From: Arcobacter sp. F155 | GTDB lineage: Bacteria; Campylobacterota; Campylobacteria; Campylobacterales; Arcobacteraceae | NCBI RefSeq assembly: GCF_004116455.1 | Contig: NZ_PDJU01000009.1 | Coordinates: forward strand, 62,001-126,000 | Direction of reading: 5' to 3' | Length of the DNA: 64,000 nucleotides | Shown: positions 56,074 through 64,000 of the stretch, in pieces | Layout of the letters: each line of letters opens with the position of its first letter | Numbering within the stretch: the stretch's first letter is position 1 | The notes under the pieces: model-generated | Database searches by the model: none | Told to the model about the DNA's origin: nothing | What the model saw: only the letters and a program-made list of their open reading frames with translations | Position numbers and translations under genes: made by a program

Positions 56074-57135
56074 GTGTCTAATAAGATAAATATGGGAAAC
56101 TTTTTTGAAGATTTTTCTATAGGACAAAAAATAGTACACCCTCTTCCTAGAACAGTAAGTGAAGGAGATGTATCTTTATACATCGCATTCACTGGTTCTA
56201 GATTTGCTTTACACTCTTCAGATGTAGTAGCACAAGAGATGGGATATGAAAAGAGACCTATCGATGATACTTTAAACTTTCACTTGACTTTTGGTAAGTC
56301 AGTGCAAGATATTTCATTAAATGCTATTGCTAACTTAGGTTATGCAGAGATTTCATTTCCAAACCCAGTTTACATTGGAGATACAGTTTCAATGACTTCA
56401 ACGGTTATTGGATTAAAAGAGAACTCAAATGGAAAGTCTGGAGTTGTATATGTTCACTCTATTGGTGTAAACCAAAAAGGTGAAGAAGTACTTAACTTCA
56501 AAAGATGGGTTATGGTTCATAAAAAGGACAAGACTACAACTACTGGTATCAAAGAGATTCCAGAGTTTAAAGAGTCAACTCCTATTTTGGATGAAATCAA
56601 TATTCCTCAAATCAAATGTGTTGATACTAACGCATCTGGTGGAAACTTCTTCTTTGAAGATTATGAAAAAGGTGAAAGACTAAATCACCCAGAAGGTATT
56701 ACAGTTGATAATAGTGACCATACTTTAGCAACTAAGTTATACCAAAACAATGCGAAGGTTCACTTCAACGACCATATGATGAAATCTACTCCTATGGGAG
56801 AGAGATTAATGTATGGTGGAATTGTTATCTCTATGGCTAGAGCAATTTCATTTAATGGTTTACAAAATGCACAATGGATGTATGCTATTAACTCTGGAGC
56901 TCATGCTAACCCAACATATGCAGGAGATACTATCTATGCATATACGGAAGTGATTGATACTATTGATCATAAAAGAGATGATATTGGTTTATTAAGATTA
57001 AGAACAATTGCTGTTAAAAATCAAAAACCTGAAGAGATTGAATCACCAAAAGGTGAAGATGGTAAGTACTTAAAAAATGTAGTACTTGATTTAGATTACA
57101 CTGTTGTAATCCCAAAGAAAAAAACAAAAAAATAA
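56074..57135 (+). CDS. double-hotdog MaoC-type hydratase (mesaconyl-CoA hydratase-like)
   Basis: The product has 353 residues: two MaoC hotdog domains (about 8-150 and 180-345). The first contains LYIAFTGSRFALHSSDVVA, with the typical hydratase Asp/His region; the second has HFNDHMM and GAHANPTYAGDT. Length and layout match mesaconyl-CoA (beta-methylmalyl-CoA) hydratases and itaconyl-CoA hydratases. It would add or remove water on an unsaturated dicarboxyl-CoA. The start is GTG 56074, six bases after AAGGAG. It sits between the ligase fusion and the last lyase. Confidence 0.85.
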   Translation: MSNKINMGNFFEDFSIGQKIVHPLPRTVSEGDVSLYIAFTGSRFALHSSDVVAQEMGYEKRPIDDTLNFHLTFGKSVQDISLNAIANLGYAEISFPNPVYIGDTVSMTSTVIGLKENSNGKSGVVYVHSIGVNQKGEEVLNFKRWVMVHKKDKTTTTGIKEIPEFKESTPILDEINIPQIKCVDTNASGGNFFFEDYEKGERLNHPEGITVDNSDHTLATKLYQNNAKVHFNDHMMKSTPMGERLMYGGIVISMARAISFNGLQNAQWMYAINSGAHANPTYAGDTIYAYTEVIDTIDHKRDDIGLLRLRTIAVKNQKPEEIESPKGEDGKYLKNVVLDLDYTVVIPKKKTKK

Positions 57136-57161
57136 ATATAACTTGATATAAAGGATATAAA

Positions 57162-58145
57162 ATGACACACCCTAATGAAGCACTATTTGAATCTGGAAAA
57201 TCTTTACCGATTATTCCTACTTGTGAGCACTTTGCAGGAAGCGAAAAGCTAATCAAAAAAGGTTTTGATATGCAAAGAAAACTTGGACCTGTTTTTGATA
57301 TCACTTGTGATTGTGAAGATGGAGCTGAGACTGGTAAAGAAGTTGAGCATGCAGAAATGATTGTTAGAGTTGTTAACTCTGAAGACAACCCATATGCAAT
57401 GGCTGGAACTAGAATCCACGATTTCTCTCATCCAGATTGGAGACAAGATGTTGATATTCTTGTACCAGGTGCTGGTGAAAAATTAGCATATATTACATTA
57501 CCAAAATCAACTTCTTATGAAGATGTAAAAACTCAAGTTGAGTATATTCAAGAAGTAGCTAAAAAAGCTGGTATTTCAAGAGAGATTCCAATTCATATCT
57601 TAATTGAAACTCATGGTGCTTTACAAGATGTAGAAAAAATTGCTACATTACCATGGCTACAAGTATTAGACTTTGGTTTAATGGACTTTGTATCAGGATA
57701 CCAAGGTGCTATTCCTGCAATTAACATGAGAAGCCCAGGTCAATTTGACCATAGATTAATTGGAGCTGCTAAAGCAAGAGTTGCACAAGCTGCTATCCAA
57801 AACCATGTTATTCCTTGTCATAACGTAACATTAGACCTTAAAAACCCATATCAAACTTATAAAGATGCTGAAAGAGCTAGAAACGAGTTTGGATTCATGA
57901 GAATGTGGTCAATTTACCCAACACAAGTACAAGCTATCGTTGATGCAATGAAACCAGACTTTACTGAGTTAGAAGCTGCACAAAACATTTTATTAGCTGC
58001 ACAAGATGCTGAGTGGGGACCAATCCAATATGATGGTGAGTTACACGATAGAGCAACATATAGATACTTCTGGGAATTAGTACAAAGAGCTAAGTACTCT
58101 GGTGCTAAATTACTAGATGACGTTGAGAAAAGATTCTTTTCTTAA
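57162..58145 (+). CDS. CitE/HpcH-type CoA lyase, second intact copy
   Basis: The product (327 residues) has the superfamily residues DCEDGA (near 50), R in TRIHDF, metal ligand Glu in ILIETHG and Asp in FGLMDF. It differs clearly from the first lyase of the operon, so the two probably act on different esters or at different steps, for example lyase versus thioesterase as known for Mcl1/Mcl2 pairs. AAAGGAT precedes ATG 57162. A terminator follows, closing the operon. Confidence 0.85.
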   Translation: MTHPNEALFESGKSLPIIPTCEHFAGSEKLIKKGFDMQRKLGPVFDITCDCEDGAETGKEVEHAEMIVRVVNSEDNPYAMAGTRIHDFSHPDWRQDVDILVPGAGEKLAYITLPKSTSYEDVKTQVEYIQEVAKKAGISREIPIHILIETHGALQDVEKIATLPWLQVLDFGLMDFVSGYQGAIPAINMRSPGQFDHRLIGAAKARVAQAAIQNHVIPCHNVTLDLKNPYQTYKDAERARNEFGFMRMWSIYPTQVQAIVDAMKPDFTELEAAQNILLAAQDAEWGPIQYDGELHDRATYRYFWELVQRAKYSGAKLLDDVEKRFFS

Positions 58146-58182
58146 TAGAAATATTTAGAAAATAAATTTAATTAAACTTTTT

Positions 58183-58208
58183 AGATAAGAGGAGTAATCT
58201 TCTTATCT
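58183..58208 (+). terminator. terminator of the CoA operon
   Basis: The 8-bp stem AGATAAGA / TCTTATCT (58183-58190 with 58201-58208) has a ten-base loop and is followed by ATTTTTA. Confidence 0.75.
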
Positions 58209-58258
58209 ATTTTTAACTAAGGACAAAAAAATGAAACTATTAGTCAAGGTCAAACTCA

Positions 58259-58341
58259 TGAAGTTCAGTGAGGAAAGATTTACTTCCAGGTAGAACATCA
58301 GACAATATAACTACCCTGTAAACTTCACAAATACCCTCACT
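58259..58341 (+). ncRNA. possible structured leader with crossing helices
   Basis: Three 7-base complementarities occur in a GC-richer stretch upstream of the FAH-like gene: 58259-58265 with 58321-58327, 58287-58293 with 58311-58318 (one bulge, nested inside), and 58267-58273 with 58335-58341, which crosses the first. Together they would form a pseudoknot enclosing a hairpin. A 20-codon open frame with AAGGA (ATG 58231) overlaps it. I do not recognise a known riboswitch class. Confidence 0.3.
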
Positions 58342-58404
58342 TAAATAATCAATCCAAATTAATAAAAACTTATTGTCAACTATTAACAAACAAAAGGTAC
58401 AAAT

Positions 58405-59247
58405 ATGAATAAAAACCAAGCAAATTTAGAAGAGTTAAAAGATTATTTAGGGTTTGGTGTTGCAGGAAACTTTGCAAACCACTTAGGTGAAGCTGGTGAG
58501 GCAGATGAATTTTCTGTTATTGAAACAAAAGAGAAAGATGCTCCAAAAGGACTTTTTCCTTTTTATATTCCAAATCATGATAGCTTTTTAGGAGAATATC
58601 CGATTAGTACGGATGTTATTAACCACAACGATATTGAACATTTACAAGTTGAAGCTGAAGTAGCCTTACTTTGTGATTTTGTATATGAAAATGATAAGTT
58701 AGTAGATATTAAACCAAAGCTTTTTGGTGCATTTAATGACTGTTCAAATAGAATTCAAGATGGAAACAAACTTAGTACAAAGAAAAACTGGGGAGCAAAC
58801 TCTAAAGGTATTGCCGATGATTTAATCGAAGTTGATAACTTTGATGAAGATGGTATTTTAAGTAAATATCATATTGCTTCTTTTATTAGAAGAGATGGTA
58901 TCTTAAGAGACTATGGTACAGTTAGTGCTGTTAAATCATACTCATACTTCTTTAATCAGTTAAAAGACTGGATGATTGATAAATTCAATACTCAAGAAGA
59001 TATGGGACCATTAGAAGAGTTAAAACCATTTATTAAAGATATAAACAACTACAAAGGTCTTTTAATAGCTGCTGGTGCAACAGCATATTCAGACTTTGGT
59101 AAAACTCACTTCTTAGAAAAAGGTGATGAGATATTTGTTTATGTTTATGATGCACACTTCCATTCATTTGAAGATATCATTCAAGATATGTCAGGAATGG
59201 ACTTACACCTTTCAAAATGTAGTAAGTTACATCAAATAGTTGAATAA
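58405..59247 (+). CDS. FAH-like / DUF5718-type protein
   Basis: The product (280 residues) resembles the fumarylacetoacetate hydrolase fold: EVEAALV-type core appears as VEAEVALLCDF near 77-87, with acidic residues that could bind metal, and ANSKGIADDLIEVDNF later. I associate it with the small family called DUF5718; function is not known. If it is FAH-like, it would hydrolyse or decarboxylate a dicarbonyl or dicarboxylic acid. It follows the CoA operon but has its own leader and terminator, so linkage to that pathway is only positional. Confidence 0.6.
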   Translation: MNKNQANLEELKDYLGFGVAGNFANHLGEAGEADEFSVIETKEKDAPKGLFPFYIPNHDSFLGEYPISTDVINHNDIEHLQVEAEVALLCDFVYENDKLVDIKPKLFGAFNDCSNRIQDGNKLSTKKNWGANSKGIADDLIEVDNFDEDGILSKYHIASFIRRDGILRDYGTVSAVKSYSYFFNQLKDWMIDKFNTQEDMGPLEELKPFIKDINNYKGLLIAAGATAYSDFGKTHFLEKGDEIFVYVYDAHFHSFEDIIQDMSGMDLHLSKCSKLHQIVE

Positions 59248-59253
59248 GACCTC

Positions 59254-59281
59254 TTAGTTTCCCTAGTTTTAGGGAAACTAA
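59254..59281 (+). terminator. terminator after FAH-like gene
   Basis: A perfect 12-bp stem (59254-59265 with 59270-59281) with a GTTT loop begins a few bases after the stop codon. Confidence 0.85.
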
Positions 59282-59335
59282 CCTACTAACTTTTATCCTT
59301 GTTTCATATTATTATGATGTTTTGAAAGAAAAAAC

Positions 59336-59356
59336 AAACCTCTAAATAAGAGGTTT
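59336..59356 (-). terminator. terminator of the small HTH gene
   Basis: The 8-bp stem AAACCTCT / AGAGGTTT with a five-base loop lies 29 bases beyond the stop of the minus-strand HTH gene. Confidence 0.7.
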
Positions 59357-59384
59357 ATTCTATAATTTATTTGATTTTTTTACT

Positions 59385-59693
59385 CTATTGAGCTTGAATG
59401 AAGTCTTTATATTTTTTAGCAGTGTTATAGCTTATCTCTGCTGTTTTTGCAACACTATACACAGTGATACTTTTATTTTCTAATCTTAAGATATTTACAG
59501 CATTTTGTACAGCTTCTTTACTTCTTTTTTTCTTTATATTATTTGCTTTTACCGTAGCTTTTATTTTCTTTTTTGTTCTTGATTGCATTGACTTTTGAAA
59601 CTCTTCGTTGATTCTATTATATAAAGTCATATCGTTTTGAGCTAATATTTTTTGTAGTGCATTAAATTCATTATTTGAAATTGTGATTCTCAA
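59385..59693 (-). CDS. small basic protein with helix-turn-helix-like end
   Basis: The product has 102 residues and is strongly basic in the middle (KKKIKATVKANNIKKKRSKE). The last ~35 residues, ITVYSVAKTAEISYNTAKKY, look like a helix-turn-helix of the type found at the end of resolvases and small plasmid regulators. It may bind DNA. The start is TTG 59693 with AGGAG five bases upstream. It stands alone, with terminators around it. Confidence 0.65.
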   Translation of the reverse strand: MRITISNNEFNALQKILAQNDMTLYNRINEEFQKSMQSRTKKKIKATVKANNIKKKRSKEAVQNAVNILRLENKSITVYSVAKTAEISYNTAKKYKDFIQAQ

Positions 59694-59899
59694 TTTTTCT
59701 CCTGTTTTATTTTTTGAGGGTCGAAATTATACATAAAAAACCTTAAAACTATCTCAAATTGTTATAACATTTTGAAATATTTTTAACAAATAATTTATTC
59801 GATATTTTTTTATAATATTTTTAACTTTTATATTACTTTGCTACTAAAATGATACTTTTTAGTGTTATAATTATTTAAGTTGTTTTTAAAGGTCGTATT

Positions 59900-62188
59900 A
59901 TGTTAAATAAAGGTTCAAAAAAAGGAAGCTTTGGAAATAAGCTTTTATTACAAGTTTTAGGTACTACAATCCTAGTTTTTGCAATTACTATCTTCTTTAT
60001 TGCTAAATATTCATATGAAACTGCCCAATCAAGTGCAAAAGAGTATGTAAAAGAGATGTCGAGTAATTTTGCAGGAAAAGTTGAAGGAGAAGTAAATCTA
60101 TCAGTTAAAATTGTTCAAGCACTAAGATCTAAATTTCAAGAAGCAATTAATCATGATAAAAAACTTCATGAAAAAGAGACTATTGCAATGCTTAGCTCAA
60201 TTTTAAGTGAAAATGAGCAACTTCTTGGTATTTGGTGGGGGATGAAAGATAAAACAGTTCTTTTTAACCCTAAACAAGAAGGAGTAGATGCTCCTGAATC
60301 TTGGTATACAAAAGATGGAGAGTTTTCTCCTTATGTTACAAGAGCAAAAGGGAAAGTTGTTCTTCAACAATCAGCAGATTACAATGAAGAGAATGGTTGG
60401 ATAAAAGGACCCAAAGAAGCAGGTAAGCTATTTATAACAAAACCCTATCTTTATCCTATTGATGGTAAAAAAGTATTAATGTCAACAATTGGGATTCCTC
60501 TTTATAAAGATGGAAATTATGTTGGAGTTATTGGAGCAGAAATTGCTCTAGATACTTTCGTAAAACTTTCTTCTTCTAAAAAAGTTTATGAAACAGGTTA
60601 TACTTTCTTACTAGATCACTATGGAATTGTATTAGGACATCCAAATAAAGAATTTTTAGGAAAAGAGATACTTGAAGTTACTAAGAATGATACTGAATAT
60701 AAAACTCTTCTTTCTAAATCAAACAAGGGTGAAGATAGTTCTTTCGATAAGGTGTCTGTAAATACGGGAAAAGAGTCTTACTATTATGCAAAAGCCTTTG
60801 AAATAGGAAATACAGGATATCATTGGACTTTTGTTATATTAGCTCCTAAAGATGAATATCTAGCTTTAGCTATCTTCTTAAGAAACTTTTCTATTATTGC
60901 AGCCTTATTTGGTTTATTAATTATTGCAGCTGTTATTTACTTAAGTATTAGAAAATTAAAATCAAATCTAAACCTTATTAGTTCAGGGTTAAAATCATTT
61001 TTTAACTACTTAAATAAAGAGAGTTCTTCTACTAAAGAGATTGATTTAATTTCAAATGATGAATTTGGGCAAATGGCTCTAGATATTAATACCAATATAG
61101 AGAAAGTAAAAAAAGGTATTGATGAAGATAACAAACTAATATCTGATGTAAAATCAATTGTAAATAAAGTAAGTGATGGACACTTAGAAGATAGAATTAA
61201 TTCTTCTACTTCTAATGACTCATTAAATGAATTAAAATCACTACTAAATGATATGCTTAATAATCTTGAAGGTTTAGTAGGTAAAGACTTAAATAAAATT
61301 AGTGATGTTTTAGCTAAATATACGCAAAGAGATTTTACTGCGAAACTAAATGAAGAAGAGTCTGGAAAAATTGGTAAAGAGCTTATTGAGATGAATAGAA
61401 TGATTATATCTATGCTTCAAGATAGTCAAAGAGACGGTATTTCTTTACAAGCTAGCTCTAATGAATTAACAGCAAGTGTTCAAACATTAAGTAGTAATGC
61501 AACATCACAAGCTGCAAGTTTAGAAGAGACTGCTGCTTCTATTGACGAAATTACAAGTAACATTGAAAGTACAAGTCAAAAAGCACAAGAGATGCTAAAA
61601 ATCTCAAATGATACTAAAAATTCTGCAAATCAAGGTAAGGAGTTAGCATCAAATACTGTTCATTCAATGGATGAAATAAATGAGACGGTACATACTATTA
61701 ATGAAGCAATTACAGTTATTGACCAAATTGCCTTCCAAACAAATATTCTTTCACTAAATGCAGCTGTAGAAGCAGCTACTGCTGGTGAAGCAGGAAGAGG
61801 ATTTGCCGTTGTTGCACAAGAAGTTAGAAATCTAGCCTCTAGGTCTGCTGAAGCAGCAAAAGAGATAAAAGACCTAGTTGAGTCTGCAACTACAAGAGCT
61901 ACAAATGGTAAAGAAATCAGTAGTAAGATGATTGAAGGATTTAATCAATTAGAAGAAAAGATTACACATACAAATGCTTTAATCGATGATGTATCAAATG
62001 CAGCAAAAGAACAAACAATAGGAATGTCACAAATTGCTGATGCAATGGGACAGCTTGATAAGTTTACACAAGAAAATGCATCAATTGCAGATACAACAAA
62101 TAGCATTGCTAAAGAAACAAATAGTATTGCACAAGAAGTAGTAAATAGTGTAAGTAAAAATAATTTTGAAGGGAAAAAGTTTAGTTAG
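59900..62188 (+). CDS. methyl-accepting chemotaxis protein, dCache sensor
   Basis: The product has 762 residues. The first membrane helix is near 15-37, a periplasmic double-Cache domain covers about 40-325 (IWWGMKDKTVLFNP, then PYLYPIDGKKVLMSTIGIPLY), and a second membrane helix is near 330-350. HAMP-like segments follow, then the signalling helices with the conserved tip DQIAFQTNILSLNAAVEAA near 612-630. It senses a small ligand and controls CheA. There is no C-terminal pentapeptide for CheR/CheB docking. Confidence 0.95.
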   Translation: MLNKGSKKGSFGNKLLLQVLGTTILVFAITIFFIAKYSYETAQSSAKEYVKEMSSNFAGKVEGEVNLSVKIVQALRSKFQEAINHDKKLHEKETIAMLSSILSENEQLLGIWWGMKDKTVLFNPKQEGVDAPESWYTKDGEFSPYVTRAKGKVVLQQSADYNEENGWIKGPKEAGKLFITKPYLYPIDGKKVLMSTIGIPLYKDGNYVGVIGAEIALDTFVKLSSSKKVYETGYTFLLDHYGIVLGHPNKEFLGKEILEVTKNDTEYKTLLSKSNKGEDSSFDKVSVNTGKESYYYAKAFEIGNTGYHWTFVILAPKDEYLALAIFLRNFSIIAALFGLLIIAAVIYLSIRKLKSNLNLISSGLKSFFNYLNKESSSTKEIDLISNDEFGQMALDINTNIEKVKKGIDEDNKLISDVKSIVNKVSDGHLEDRINSSTSNDSLNELKSLLNDMLNNLEGLVGKDLNKISDVLAKYTQRDFTAKLNEEESGKIGKELIEMNRMIISMLQDSQRDGISLQASSNELTASVQTLSSNATSQAASLEETAASIDEITSNIESTSQKAQEMLKISNDTKNSANQGKELASNTVHSMDEINETVHTINEAITVIDQIAFQTNILSLNAAVEAATAGEAGRGFAVVAQEVRNLASRSAEAAKEIKDLVESATTRATNGKEISSKMIEGFNQLEEKITHTNALIDDVSNAAKEQTIGMSQIADAMGQLDKFTQENASIADTTNSIAKETNSIAQEVVNSVSKNNFEGKKFS

Positions 62189-62206
62189 AGCCTTGCTCTA
62201 ACTAAA
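62180..62206. terminator. bidirectional terminator, chemoreceptor / flavin reductase
   Basis: A perfect 12-bp stem (62180-62191 with 62195-62206) and a CTT loop lie between convergent genes and overlap the chemoreceptor stop codon. Confidence 0.88.
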
Positions 62207-62770
62207 TTATAAGTCAACCATAGCTTTAAAGAAAATTCCACTTCTTCCTACATTTTCTACATTTACATGGAACTTTTCATTTATTCTATCATCTTCTATA
62301 TACTGCTTTTTAATCTCTAAGATTAAAGGAGTAGTTTTACCAGGTAGTTTAACTACATCATAAAGCTCACAGAAAAGTGCTGTTTGAGTTGAGCTTATCA
62401 TTGGTGGGAAATCCTCTAATGGTTTCTCAACATCAATTTCATACTCACTAACCTCACTTTGGTCTTTATCTAACATATTAGCACTAAGTTTTACTTTATC
62501 TACATTATCTTTGTTTACAAAACAGATAGTTGCTTTTTTATGTTTTAAAATATTTGCTAAGCTATCTTTAGGAACGCCCTCTTCTTTTTGTCCAATGGCA
62601 ACTATAAGTGTTGCTGGATTACTTGAAATTGGTATAAAATATGAAAATGGTGCTGCATTTACAACTCCTTCATCCTCTGTAACTATCCAAGCAATTGGTC
62701 TTGGAACAACAGTATCTGACATGATTTTATACCTATTTAAATCATTCACATCTTTATAATCAATTATCAT
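62207..62770 (-). CDS. flavin reductase-like FMN-binding protein
   Basis: The product (187 residues) is a split-barrel flavoprotein: VPRPIAWIVTEDEG near 22-35 and NAAPFSYFIPISSNPATLIVA-type segments form the FMN site, followed by DSLANILKHKKATICFV. It resembles NAD(P)H:flavin oxidoreductases of the PF01613 family. The partner oxygenase or role is unknown; genes beside it give no hint. Confidence 0.88.
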   Translation of the reverse strand: MIIDYKDVNDLNRYKIMSDTVVPRPIAWIVTEDEGVVNAAPFSYFIPISSNPATLIVAIGQKEEGVPKDSLANILKHKKATICFVNKDNVDKVKLSANMLDKDQSEVSEYEIDVEKPLEDFPPMISSTQTALFCELYDVVKLPGKTTPLILEIKKQYIEDDRINEKFHVNVENVGRSGIFFKAMVDL

Positions 62771-62910
62771 TTATATTCCCCTATTTTTAATAATTTTTAT
62801 CATATTAAAATCTGTTTATAAAGAGCTTAAAATCAAGCTTTTTTCTACTTTTAAATTATCTTAAATTCAATACAATTTGATATAATCCAAAGAAAAAAAG
62901 GTTTAATAAC

Positions 62911-64000
62911 ATGAATAATGTAATAGATATTTTTAAAGAGATAACAGCCTTAAATAGATGTAGTGGAAATTATGATGATTTTATCTCTTATATTAAGGAG
63001 TTTTCTTCTAAGTATAATTATGAATGTTTAGTAGATAATTACAATAATATTTTATGTAAAAAACAAGATTCAAAAGCAACTTTATGTATTCAAAATCACT
63101 ATGATATTGTTTGTCTAATTGACAATAATATTCCAAAAATTATTGAAGAAGATGGATTTTTTAAAGCAGAGAATTCTACACTTGGTGCAGACAATGGAAT
63201 TGGATGTTCATACATGTTAAGTCTTATGTCACAAGATTATGATTGTGAGTTTTTATTTACAAGTGATGAAGAGATTGGACTTATTGGAGCTAACAATTTA
63301 GAGCATAAATTAAACGCAAAATATATGTTAAATATTGATAGTGAAGAAGAAGGTGAAATCTGTATTGGATGTGCAGGTGGAGTTGATATTTTTGGAAAAA
63401 CTTCTAACAAAGAAATCATAAAAAATAGTGATAATTATGAACTATATGAAGTGAAAGTTTCAAATCTTCCAGGTGGTCATAGTGGAGTAAATATCCATGA
63501 AAATAGACCAAATGCAATTAAACTATTTGGAGAACTTGTAAAAGAAAATAGTGGTTTATTATTAGACATAAATGCAGGTGAGAGAATAAATTCAATCCCT
63601 GTAAATGTAAAGGCAATAGTAGCCCTTAAGTCTTATCCAAAAAATTTTAATGAAGATTTTGTGTGTATAGAGAAAATAGATACTAAAAGTGAACACTTTA
63701 ATATTTGGAGTAGTGATATTACTACTTTCATTTATACATTTGCAAATGGAGTTAGAGCTTATGATGAAAATTTAAATGTAGTTTTAGACTCAATAAATCT
63801 AGCAAAAATCACTACAAATATTAATTCTATTGATGTAGAACTAAGTGCAAGATCAATGGATAATAAAAACTTGGAAACTATAAAAAAAGAGACAACAGCC
63901 CTACTTGAAAACTTTGGATTTGAAGTTAAAACTGATGGAAAATATCCAGCATGGAAACCTGATATAAATGAGTTCACAAATGAGGTTTTAGATATTTATA
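62911..64000 (+). CDS. pepD: PepD-type aminoacyl-histidine dipeptidase, 3' end beyond window
   Basis: The frame opens at ATG 62911 behind AAAAAAAGG and stays open to the window edge (363 codons visible). The M20-family metal ligands are in order: H and D in CIQNHYDIVC, D in LGADNGIGCSYM, the EE of SDEEIGLIGA, and D in NIDSEEEGEICIGCAGG. LPGGHSGV is the PepD dimerisation/catalytic region. It cleaves dipeptides, including Xaa-His, in the cytoplasm. Family length (about 480) implies roughly 120 residues are missing on the right. Confidence 0.92.
   Translation, partial: MNNVIDIFKEITALNRCSGNYDDFISYIKEFSSKYNYECLVDNYNNILCKKQDSKATLCIQNHYDIVCLIDNNIPKIIEEDGFFKAENSTLGADNGIGCSYMLSLMSQDYDCEFLFTSDEEIGLIGANNLEHKLNAKYMLNIDSEEEGEICIGCAGGVDIFGKTSNKEIIKNSDNYELYEVKVSNLPGGHSGVNIHENRPNAIKLFGELVKENSGLLLDINAGERINSIPVNVKAIVALKSYPKNFNEDFVCIEKIDTKSEHFNIWSSDITTFIYTFANGVRAYDENLNVVLDSINLAKITTNINSIDVELSARSMDNKNLETIKKETTALLENFGFEVKTDGKYPAWKPDINEFTNEVLDIY

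Noticed and set aside
57014-57388. 124-codon minus-strand frame spanning two genes of the CoA operon
   Set aside because: It is antisense to two well-supported coding genes and has no start signal.
58231-58293. 20-codon frame considered as a gene
   Set aside because: It has a ribosome-binding site but is very short and overlaps a possible RNA structure, so it is only mentioned there.
59385-59693. Small HTH-like protein considered as a resolvase or mobile-element remnant
   Set aside because: No inverted repeats, integrase or duplicated target sites are visible nearby, so no mobile element is claimed.

Overview
This AT-rich window fits a member of the Campylobacterota close to Arcobacter. The evidence is the very low G+C, a UPF0323 lipoprotein gene next to a glutathionylspermidine-synthase-like gene (the Campylobacter Cj0371/Cj0372 arrangement), a short ComEC without a lactamase domain, and dense, overlapping two-component, chemotaxis and housekeeping genes. 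I see no rRNA, tRNA, CRISPR array, insertion sequence or prophage. Placement is by inference; no search was run.

Layout. 1-12.4 kb: a two-component pair, a Na/phosphate cotransporter, trmL, purU, malic enzyme, pgeF, aroE, a tandem universal stress protein, glutamate dehydrogenase and the lipoprotein/ligase pair. 12.4-20.8 kb: two small hypotheticals, a minus-strand run (lpxK, DegT aminotransferase, nadE, two BFD-like iron-sulfur proteins, a TerB/DnaJ protein), then tatB-tatC-queA and an ExoX-like exonuclease behind a hairpin that masks its ribosome-binding site. 20.8-28.5 kb: an NSS transporter, a DEAD-box helicase whose only plausible start is AUA, mltC, a HisI-RibA fusion, a PAS response regulator and comEC. 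28.5-37.5 kb: an ovoA operon (ovothiol) and a BvgS-like sensor with its receiver. 37.5-39.0 kb is a decayed patch with a broken prepilin-like gene. 39.0-43.1 kb: ABC-F ATPase, glucosaminidase, a YjdF-like membrane protein and a PIN-like protein.

43.1-51.3 kb is a lipoate-centred module: aceE-aceF-lpdA for pyruvate dehydrogenase on the minus strand, divergent from a LipM-like octanoyltransferase and lipA, which make the cofactor for the three lipoyl domains encoded there.

51.3-58.2 kb holds an IclR regulator divergent from a four-gene CoA operon: a CitE-like lyase, an acyl-CoA ligase fused to a second CitE-like domain that lacks a metal-ligand Asp, a double-hotdog MaoC hydratase, and a third CitE-like lyase. 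Together they suggest ligation, hydration and C-C cleavage of a branched C4/C5 dicarboxylate such as mesaconate, itaconate or citramalate. This is the best candidate for an undescribed system in the window. After it come a FAH-like gene behind a potentially pseudoknotted leader, a chemoreceptor, a flavin reductase and the 5' part of pepD, which runs off the end.
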